Shown here: positions 55,587 through 64,000 of the stretch, one piece after another
Layout: every line of letters starts with the position of its first letter
Position numbering within the stretch: position 1 is the first letter of the stretch
From: Oikopleura dioica
Taxonomy: Eukaryota; Chordata; Appendicularia; Copelata; Oikopleuridae
Length of the DNA stretch: 64,000 nucleotides
Assembly: GCA_907165135.1 (NCBI GenBank)
Contig: OU015566.1
Coordinates: forward strand, 7,114,157 to 7,178,156
Reading direction: 5' to 3'
Position numbers and translations under genes: made by a program
Notes under the pieces: generated by a model
Database searches by the model: none
The model's input: the letters and a program-made list of their open reading frames with translations, nothing else
Told to the model about the DNA's origin: nothing

Positions 55587-58500
55587 TTTCGAAAGTATTC
55601 GATTCAAAATTTTTCGAAAATGGCGCACGGTGGGTGTAAAGCAGCTTTTATATGCTGCACAAGAATGTTGGTGGTTCTATCAACCACAAGCCTTAATTCG
55701 ACGAATATTTTCATGTTTCTTCTCAAGAACCAACGAGAATTTATGTTTCAAACATCGTTCTAAAAAGCCTTCCAATCCATGTATTCAAAACGGCTTCACA
55801 GGAGGAAGTAATTTTCGAATACCAACTCCCTCATTTCAACCTTATAATTTCGCGAAAAAAATCGCCCTTCGAACTTGTCTTCCTGGTTTCCTTGATCCCT
55901 CAAATTGCAAATTCCAGATGAGGCGGATAAAAAAGTAAGCGTGAGAAAGATCGGTGCTCAGCGATGCAAATCCATGAGCAGGTACTTATCCTGTTTGGAG
56001 AAAAGCGATCGCAATCTTGTTTTGCCAAAACCAAACGGTTGAGTACTTTCAAAAATAACCGGAACCACAACAGTTGCCTGAGATTTATTTTCTCAGGCTA
56101 CGATTTTATGCTTCCTCGAAGATCCTCGTCGTTGAATTTCGTGGCTTTTCGGGCAAGAAAATCGTCAATTTTTATCACATCTTTTATTTATTTGTCGATA
56201 ATCTTATCGACATTAATCTTTTCTTACTGTATAGAACGCTCAAGACGTCGCCATAAATTCCTGAGAGTTCTGAAGAAGGCGTGGGCGCCCGTTCTGAGAA
56301 GGAGCGAAGGCAAATAAAAGTAATAATTACCAGACGCCAGAGCCTTAATTGGAGCAAAGTGAAAGGAATTTCAGAAGAGAGGGTAAACACCCTATTTGTT
56401 TTGGGACGAGTGGCGACTTTGTAAAGATCTAAAGAGAATGGGATACAGAGAAAATTTTAGATTGAGGACCAAATAAAGTGAATTCCACATTCTTTGACGA
56501 CCTTGTTATCAAGAAGAAAGCAAAGAAGCTGTAACTTTGATTTTATTTTTTTCTCTTTAGTAAGTAAATTTATCGATTAGTTGTCCTCTCGAAAAGTGGC
56601 GCGAGCTCGCTTCGGGTGGTCCCTTAAATTAAAGTTCTAAGTTGAGATCAAACTTTTTTATCGGTTTTGAAAAGTTCCCCTGGAGGCGCTTTCGGAGAGT
56701 TATTTTGCGAAGCTTTTTCTGCGCGCCTACTCCCTTTTAAAAATTGTTTTACTACAAAGCATACTAGCACGTCGATTTTGACCGACCGGCTTCGTCTTTT
56801 TTTAGCGTCGCCCTTCGTTCTCCACCGCCCGGTCTAGTGAAATGCCCGGTGCAGTACGCTCAGCAAGGCAAAATGCCTCGGTGCTTCCTTTAGGGTGTCT
56901 GTCCTATTTATGCAAATCTCGTTAGATAGAAGTTCGAATAGCTACTCCATCTTTGATAATTTTTCGAACCTACCAAAGAAAGATAAGACGAAAATATTGA
57001 TCAGTTTTTTTTTAATGTACCCTAAGGAGGGGGTCGACGAGAATCGGGATTTTTTGGCCAAAAATGCGGGAAACCCTGATAAGATAGGCAAAATCTGATT
57101 TTACTTGTGGATAGAATGGTTGTTAAATCAAACGGCGAAAACTAGAAAACATTTTGGCCAGAAAAAATCGGTCAAAAATCCCGTCAAAGAAGGGCCATTT
57201 TCCCGAAAATGCACCAAAAATTGTCAATTTTCTTACATCTTCATTTCTTACAATCTTAAGATCATCGCAATTTTATTTTTCAAAAGGAGTATTTAATTGT
57301 TTTAATAATAATGTTCGCTCTATCAATTTTTTACGCATGAAAGATATTGTTATCTTCGAAGACTTTTCTTTGAAATCCTTGCTGTGCTTATTGCGTTCAA
57401 AATTGCCGTGGAAAATGAACTTGTTGATATCGAATTCCATGTCGCATGGAAGTGGAGCTGGAGTACCCTACTCGGTGGTGCTGGATTGGCGGTGGGCTGG
57501 GGCCGCTCGCGGGCGGAGCAGCGCCGCCACGACCAGCGTCAACTACAACCGTCTCTACAACTGCCACACTCGCACACTCGAACCCAAAAAAATCTCCTTT
57601 TTTAAAAAAAAACCCGAGGCTCCGATTCAATCAGCGCAATCTGCGTCGGCTCCTCCGCCCCGTTATTATTTTTTTAAAGACAGGCGGAGAGAACAGAGAG
57701 AATAAAAGAGACAGAGCGTTTTCTAGCCCAGGCCCTGACCACCTTCCTTTTCTTGGAAAACTTGAGGGAATTGAGAATGATAATAAGATTTTGAAGAATT
57801 GCAGGTGGTAGGGGGCCGGGGCGATTCCCGACCAGGACATTTTTTTTTCTTTTGGAAGCGTGGGCTCTAGCCCGACCGGTTCTTGGGCCGACCAGCCTCA
57901 AGGCGATTCCTGCGACCACCACCACACCCTATCCTGGTGTCGAATGGCACAACACCGGCACCAAGCTACACACTACGACTCTGGCTCATTCATTCAAAAA
58001 ATAAAGAGATAGAGAGTGTTGAATTGGAAGAAAAACATCATTTTGAAAAATTACATTTTCTGCTTGGATTTAGGTCCACCACCTTACAGTTCTGTCAAGG
58101 GTTGAGCCATTGCTCTTGAAGAATTGCAGGTGGTAGGTTCTGTCCGGGAACGATCGACAATTATGACTCCAGAAGAAAATTACTTCAAAGCAAAAATAGA
58201 CTTGCAGAGGATGAGTTTTATCCCATCTCATGACGTTTTATGAATTATTTTCACAATAATAAGGAAAACACAGGCATGTTTTTAATTTATTAATTGCACC
58301 AATTTAATCTTGTGTGAATGATTGCATATGTATGATAAAATATAATTTTCCGGCTGATTATATTGCTGCTTTTTATTCCCTTATATACGGACCGAAAACC
58401 GGCATATTTTCTTATTTTATTATTTTTAGCTTGAATTAATTTTGATTGAAAATATTTAGACAGAAAAATAAATCGATATGTCCGGTAAATGTCCGACTGC

Positions 58501-58804
58501 AGTGTAATTACATTGGATTTCTTTAAGGTTATTCGGTATGCATATGAAAATTGAAGAGAAAGTTTCCGTTGCATTTGAAAATATTTTCGAATTTGTGCAT
58601 CATTCAAGTATAAAAGCTGGCTTTTGGCGGCTAATCCCCGCATCGACTTCCTCCATTTTGCATTTTTTGCAAAAAGAATGCGCTGCCATGCGTGAAATTC
58701 CAAATCCTGTCGAATCACCACGCGTGACCACTCAAAAACGAATTCGACAAATTCCAATCCAACCCGAACTTTTGGTGTTTTCTCAAAGAATCAAAGGTTT
58801 ATTT
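55587..58804. other. Gene-poor stretch with a GC-rich island
   Basis: 3.2 kb without a convincing gene. 57440-57560 and 57720-57960 are unusually GC-rich for this window. The phrase TTGAAGAATTGCAGGTGGTA occurs at both 57.79 and 58.12 kb. Open frames on both strands (for example 58290-58757 minus and 58538-58825 plus) lack recognisable features. It may hold regulatory DNA or a decayed transposon. Confidence 0.4.
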
Positions 58805-59582
58805 TCAAGAATGAAAATGGTTTAATTTTGGTGGAGTTCGTGGAATTTCTTTTGGAGTATCTTTTGTTGTTGGAATTCCACGGGTCGAAGAGTAAGCTCC
58901 TCTTCCTGAAACTCGAATGTTCTCATTGAACAAATCGATATTCGCAGTTTCTTGAGTCTTATACGACTTGTATTTGGTACTCTCTTTTGCCGCCTTGATT
59001 CTAGCGTTCAAGGTCTCATTCATTTTCTTCCAGTCATCCTCAGAAACCGCCAATTTGCGTACGCTTGACTTTGCTGTTGTATGTTTTTCCGCATAATTTG
59101 AGATTTTCTCCTTCGAATTTTCACCTGGGACAACGTATTCTTTTTGAAAATTGATACTTGCATCGCCGTATTTTTGCGCTACTCCGTATCTCGGTCGCTC
59201 AGTGTGTTCATATTTTCGTTGGAGACGGGTAAAGATGTCCGGGAATTGGAAGTCTTCCTTGCTATCAAGAGAAAAAGGCCCAAGGGGAGCATGTCGGACA
59301 GGATCTTTTGTTACTTCGGGAAAAGTGAATCCACGCCCTTCCAGTTCCTTTCTTGGTTCTTACTGATTAGAATTTTGAAAAGAAAAGACGATTGAACCAT
59401 GCATAAAAGAATAAGTGAGCGCCGCCTTTCCCAGTACAAAGTCCATATCGAGGCCGATCCACGTGATCGTATTTTCTCAATAAATCAACAAAATCATGGA
59501 ATTTCTCTGTCTCATCTTCAGGCACAAGTTCGTAGTCGACAAGATAATTGTGCCTCTTTCTCGGCTTTATTTCGCCCGTCAT
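58805..59582 (-). CDS. Small protein with two internal repeats, unrecognised
   Basis: Starts at ATG 59582 (MTGEIKPRKRHNYLVDYELV) and ends with TGA/TAA at 58805. The 3' exon is open far upstream of its first Met, with EFPEVTKDPV-like sequence, so the ORF is larger than it first appears. Two related units are visible: one with FHDFVDLLRKYDHVDRPRYG and one with FPDIFTRLQRKYEHTERPRYG. The C-terminus is basic and Pro/Thr-rich (GIPTTKDTPKEIPRTPP). The join near 59.37-59.40 kb is unclear: a stop lies in one frame, and a very short intron (about 31 bp) or a base error would connect the parts. Cytosolic by appearance; the RPRYG repeats resemble those of axonemal or microtubule-associated proteins only superficially. 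Confidence 0.6.
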
Positions 59583-59883
59583 TTTTCAAGTCGCTTTCCA
59601 AAAAATGGTTCTCCATGCCAAAACATGGATACAAATAGATCGGACAACGCAAATATTTTTATCAATGATTTCTTTCCTAAAAGATCCTTAACCAGAACTT
59701 TGTAGGAACTTTGATCGAAGATTGGCCTTCTTGCCAGGTTACTAAAGCAAATGCATTACGAATTCAGTGCGCTTCTTTTCTTCGGATGTTTATGAACTGA
59801 AGGCTACTAATTTTGGGAAAGTAGCGTCTGCTGCCGGCTGCAAGTAATCACAATTTTTTATTTTATGTTTCAAATAACAAAAA

Positions 59884-61271
59884 ATGAAATACTCAATTTT
59901 CGCACTTTTTGTTGGCAAAATAAATGGCCAATCTTGCCCGTAAGAATTTGCCCTACCACTTTCGATATAAATTACAATTTTTCAGAGATCAAGAAATCGG
60001 CAATTTGTGCGAGTCAAATTGCAAAGAAGACCTCCTTACTTGTCTAGAGAACTGCTCAACTGCTGCTTGTCAAGAAGAATGCTATCTTGCTGACGTTCTT
60101 TGCGAGACAAAATGTCCTTGCAACATTTACTGTCCTGATGGCTGCGAAAACTGCGACCATCCGCTTTGCAATCAGCCCTCTTGTCTTGAAGAAAACGAGC
60201 TTGAATATGCTAACTGCATTCAATCGGCAAAAGACGCGCTCTTCAGTTGCTACGATGGATGCGTAAGCGACTTGGAAATCGACTGCTACAGTGACTGTAA
60301 TGATGAGAGTCTTTTGAGCATCGAGAGCTGCCCCTGCATGAATGGTTGCTCACTTGGCTGTCCCTGTGACAACTACACCTGCTCGGGAACAAACACAAGA
60401 ATTACTCATCTCGGCGTTTCTTGGCAATATCCAAACTTTCCCCCAGTCCTCTATATGACCGACAACATGGGTTTGACAATGGACCCTGTCGACTACGATT
60501 TTGTTGAAACCTACACAAACAGCTTGATTTACGCTGATTTCGCGATTCTCCGCGACGTCGTTTACATCTTCGGAGGCAACGACTGGGAGAACAGTGTTCA
60601 AAAAGTAACTGACGACTGTACTGTCGAGAGACTTGACATTCGACCTGTTTACAGGCACAAGAGTACAGGGGGCATTGAAACTTTCGAAGATAAAATCTGG
60701 CTGTGTTTCTATGAATACAAGTCGTGCCAAACCTTCGACGGAGTACAATTCGAAGCAGCCTCGGGAAGAACTGCGGATGATCATCAATATGGCTCCCTCT
60801 GTACTTATGAAAATACACTCATTGGAATCGGAGGGAAAGGTAAAAAGGAGAGTGTTGAAATCTATCTTGGCGGGGGATGGATGAAGCCGGCAGACACTGA
60901 TCATCCAATTGGGCTTTACGATGGAGAATGCGTGAATGTAGAAGAAGGGGTTCTCACGATGGCGGGAGAATATGGAAAGGAAATTTACTTGCTAAAGGAA
61001 TTGAGATGGACCAATGTTGGAAGACTTTTAACGGTAGATTGGAAAGAAAATAATGATTGATAAATATGAAATTTAGGCGGTGAGTGTCCCAACCTTCGTA
61101 AAACTCGGGAACGAAATAATCCTATTCGCTGGAGCAAAAACTTCTGATGTTCAAAAAATGCTCTGGAATGGAGAATCTATTGAAGATGTTGAAGTTATTT
61201 ATCAACAACCTGAAGACGGAATTTTCAACCCAATTGTCTTCGAGAGTTCTTCTAGCAAATGTAAAGCGTGA
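59884..61271 (+). CDS. Secreted Cys-rich protein with kelch-like repeats
   Basis: Three exons: 59884-59939, 59986-61033 and 61077-61271; the introns are 46 and 43 bp. The start was moved upstream to 59884 because that exon encodes a signal peptide (MKYSIFALFVGKINGQSCP) and splices in phase; the in-frame ATG at 59924 in another frame is not needed. After it come about 130 residues with many cysteines in CxxxC and CPC patterns (CESNC, CETKCPC, CNIYCPDGC, CPCMNGCSLGCPC). Then a beta-propeller-like region with kelch signatures (VVYIFGGNDW, NTLIGIGGKG, IILFAGAK). Probably an extracellular binding or matrix protein. Stops at TGA 61269-61271. Confidence 0.78.
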
Positions 61272-61344
61272 ATAAATTTTTTAGGAATATATTTATTTGA
61301 TCCAAAATGGAAGATCAAAAACAATATTATATTGAATATTTTCA

Positions 61345-62288
61345 TCGGAGTTTCCGCACTCTTGTGACGCGAATTTTCGAAGCATTTTCATAATTGTCTT
61401 TTTGATGCTCTGCTGAATACTCATTATAATTGATAATTGATGTCTGCAGAATACCTGGATCAATTTTATAAGTCTTCAGACTTGCTTCTGAAAGAAGAAG
61501 GGCTTTTCTTTTCTCGATTCTTTCAAGATCTTTCAGAGCAAACTCGAGTCGTTTTCGAGCTCCTTCTGCGGAAGTTTTTACGATTTCAGCAACGTTCATT
61601 TCCATGCCAATAATTGACTTGATACTGTCGCTCGCTGTTCTCATCGGACCCTTATCAAAGTTGATGCTCGTTAGTAAAAGGGCTTCTACCTGGCAAATTT
61701 CTTCTTCAAGGGCTGAATTGGCATCGATATAGTCTTGTGTATCAGTCATTATTTCGCTGAACGTATTTTTGACGCCCTCGAAATCTTTGATCGCTTTCTC
61801 CGCCACTTGATCTGCCTCGATACTCAGTTCTTTCACCTTCTGTACAGTCTTTTTGGCCATTTGAAGATACTTTTCTGTCAATTTGATTCTGTCGCATATC
61901 CCAACATCTTGAACTCCATTAGCTGCCGCCTCGCAGCAGGCGCCAAGAATAAACTCCCTGAAAGTCAGATCATTTGCTCCACAATGTTCTCCAGAAAGCG
62001 ATGCCGGGCATTTGAAAACGGATTCCGAGCAGTTTCCAAATTTGAACTTTCGACTTTCAGACGAGTCTGCTTTTTCTGCGCAAAACTCGCATAGACTTAT
62101 TTGCTCATCGATAACTGCGGCTTTTGGCACTGCCCTTAATCTTTCAATAAGACTAAATAAGGCCCAAAAAGGGAGCTTACGAACCAGTTACAATAATCAC
62201 ATTTTATAAGTAGGCCATAAGAAGACACAAACTCTTTTTTGATTCCTCTGAACATTTTCCTTTTCTCTTCTCTATTAAAATTATTCAT
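61345..62288 (-). CDS. Cys-motif/coiled-coil protein, paralogue of the nested RING gene
   Basis: Two exons. The first (ATG at 62288, MNNFNREEKRKMFRG, ending KCDYCNW) joins the second at about 62135 through a donor GTTCGT, which completes the Trp codon and keeps the frame; the ORF runs to about 61345. The second exon has CEFC, then FKCPASLSGEHC, LTFREFILGACC, matching the spacing [24 protein letters not shown] of the gene at 6.5 kb. The remaining 180 residues are coiled-coil (AKKTVQKVKELSIEADQV and on). Unlike its paralogue it has no RING finger in the window. The family is unrecognised; paired cysteines suggest zinc binding, and the coil suggests oligomers. Confidence 0.7.
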
Positions 62289-62336
62289 AACATCCTGCTT
62301 GCGAAAATAAGCTCTAGAAAGACATTTATTCACCAA

Positions 62337-62522
62337 TCACTTTATTGAAGCTATTGAAGATTTGGTGCGAGAACTGCGCTCAAGACTTTTCGAACCAGAA
62401 TGAGAAACAGTGCTGAAATCAATTGACTTGGAAAACTGTCCTTTTCGAGCCGAATCTGGATGGAAGGGATTAAGAACTGAGTTTTTCTTACTGCTTGATT
62501 TTCGACAGCTATTTGGAGACAT
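62337..62522 (-). CDS. Small basic Ser-rich ORF
   Basis: An ATG at about 62522 (MSPNSCRKSSSKKNSV) opens a 61-residue ORF ending SSIASIK at TGA 62337-62339, immediately upstream of the Cys-motif gene on the same strand. The frame is open further upstream, so it may be the end of a longer protein. No domain is recognised. Together with the next gene it could form an operon, as occurs in larvaceans, but this is guesswork. Confidence 0.3.
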   Translation of the reverse strand: MSPNSCRKSSSKKNSVLNPFHPDSARKGQFSKSIDFSTVSHSGSKSLERSSRTKSSIASIK

Positions 62523-62699
62523 TGTGCTGGATTTCGTGACTTTTTTGGTTTTTTGAGCGATTTTCTTCCATGATTTCAAAAGAAAGGTACTGTTTATTAG
62601 TTTGTTATTCAGAATCTGAATTTCAGATATAAGAAATAATCCGAAGAAGCCTGAACAATATCTAGATATAAATAATGATATCTTTCTATTTTTGTACAA

Positions 62700-64000
62700 T
62701 TATCGTTCCAGATATACACTTTATCAGCGCAATTTATAATTTTATTTGATATTCTTCAACAAATGTTGGATCCCTTTATCAACCGTTGCGTCATCTTGAT
62801 AGAAAGTATTACTTCAAAAAAGAAAATTTCTCTTAAGAAAATTGCTCTTTTGAAGACTGTAATTGCTCAAAAAACTTCCCTGTAATGGTTGAACTTCTTT
62901 TTGACATGGCGATTCGATTTCGCGAACCGAATTTGGAGACATTTCCAATATTGTCCGGAAGCGATAAATTCTTCGTCAGCGCCTCCTGAATTCACTTGAA
63001 AACGGCTACTTGTTAAACTTTATGAACAAACGTGAGGGAGTTGTAACGAGTTGCGCTTGAGATTGAAGGGCACAGAAGTTGATGTGGACAGTGATGCTCG
63101 TCGGCTGAGATACTTCGCTTCAGAAAGTCTACGAATATAAAACTCAAATTTAAATTGCTGATGAATATATCTTTTTCTTAAGCTATTTTCAGCTCTTAAA
63201 TGCTTTAATTGTCTTTAAAATAGAAATAATGGCCCAATAAATCCAAAATTAAACCCTTATAGATTTAAATGATTTTCATATAACTAATTTGAAGATTTGT
63301 TTTTTCAACCAGAAAACTTTTATACCAGTCTTTTGTCAAAAAAACATTCAGAAAGTTATGCCGCAATAACTAATGCGGGCAAATTGTAATCCGAAAAATT
63401 TAGACTACTCTTTGCCCTGAAAATGCGAACTGAACGGAACGTTCTAGACGAAGTTATGATATTTGGCGATAAAAAGGTTGTGTTTTAATATTATGGGTAA
63501 ACACAAGGTTCCCGAAGCCTAGGCGCTCGGTAAAAACAAGCGTAACCTAAACAAAGCATAAGCGTAAAATGATGTCAGTACTTTCAATGTTCGAGGGATA
63601 GGGCTTGAGATTCTTGTTCAGTGTAATGACGAACAAGTGTTCTAAGTGTAGGAGCAATGAGGAGCATCGTCATAAATATAAAGTACACCCTTCTTTGGGC
63701 TTTTATTGAAGAAACATTTGTTGAACAAATGTTTAGGACTCGTGACGAAGCTTTTATCCTTACTCTTTTATTATTATCGGACCAAAAATAGACACTTCGT
63801 TCTTTCATAAAATATTCTCATTTACTAGGGCCTCAATTCCCGGAGAAACTATCATCGCAGATGCCGATTTTTATCTGAAAAAAATGAATTTAACATGATG
63901 ACACCCTTATTCTGGCCGCGCCTGATTTCATATGATTTTAAACTTTAATAATCGTAGTATTTAATTAAAACTGTGCACTTAAGGGTATCAACAACGATGG
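62700..64000. other. AT-rich end of window
   Basis: No convincing gene was seen. A short minus-strand ORF near 62.94 kb also begins MSPNS. The word AAAAATAGACACTTCG at 63784-63799 matches the repeat arms seen near 25.65 and 26.37 kb. Confidence 0.4.

Noticed and set aside
57384-57840. Overlapping ORFs in the GC-rich island
   Set aside because: Three frames and both strands are open because of composition; no domain, splice or start context supports a gene.
58290-58757. Minus-strand 155-residue ORF
   Set aside because: No family signature; its 5' part overlaps an equally unsupported plus-strand ORF and the region is AT-rich.
1-64000. CRISPR arrays, bacterial operons or prophage features
   Set aside because: None seen; introns and gene families show a metazoan genome.

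Overview
The window looks like a piece of a compact chordate genome, most probably the larvacean Oikopleura dioica. Many introns are only about 40-75 bp, intergenic gaps are short, one gene is nested inside another gene's intron, some introns look non-canonical (GA-AG), several start codons sit just behind an AG acceptor as expected with spliced-leader trans-splicing, and the gene set is metazoan (KIF21, RPSA, LMAN2/VIP36, GCPII-like peptidase, gel-forming mucin, polycystin-1-like, astacin). Species assignment is inference; no spliced-leader or 5S gene was seen.

Layout. 0.9-10.3 kb (minus): KIF21-type kinesin (motor, coiled coil, WD40). It carries two hAT-like MITEs; one interrupts coding sequence and can be read as a newborn intron. 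A Cys-rich/RING gene is nested in one of its introns on the opposite strand. 13.1-16.8 kb (plus): RPSA, LMAN2 and an orphan coding exon. 17.2-21.4 kb (plus): two tandem copies of an unrecognised gene with a homogenised first exon, followed by an RNase H1-like gene that has lost catalytic acidic residues (21.6-22.7 kb). 23-25 kb: a Tc1/mariner-like MITE and an unrecognised minus-strand gene with an in-frame TAG. 25.0-25.4 kb: a small four-exon secreted-peptide candidate. 26.6-27.8 kb: a secreted CUB protein. 28.2-43.5 kb: a gel-forming mucin of about 5,070 residues, nearly all in one 15-kb exon. 43.8-46.3 kb: a glutamate carboxypeptidase II-like peptidase. 46.7-52.6 kb: an EGF/PLAT/polycystin channel protein. 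52.6-55.6 kb (minus): secreted astacin. 55.6-58.8 kb: gene-poor. 58.8-59.6 kb (minus): a small internally repeated protein. 59.9-61.3 kb: secreted Cys-rich/kelch protein. 61.3-62.3 kb (minus): a paralogue of the nested RING gene. 62.3-64 kb: little coding sequence.

Five independent ORFs are broken by what looks like one missing base in a homopolymer, including the essential gene RPSA. This points to consensus errors of the assembly rather than biology. The secreted mucin, CUB, astacin and Cys-rich kelch genes would fit an animal that builds a secreted house and mucous filters, but nothing in the sequence proves they act together.

Most interesting: (1) a 603-bp MITE with an 8-bp target duplication inside a KIF21 exon, whose removal as a GT-AG intron restores the reading frame exactly; (2) a divergent Cys-motif/coiled-coil family present twice, once with a RING finger; (3) an RNase H1-like pseudoenzyme next to the tandem orphan genes; (4) long-period PTS repeats with inserted cysteine pairs in the mucin; (5) a possible new peptide precursor.
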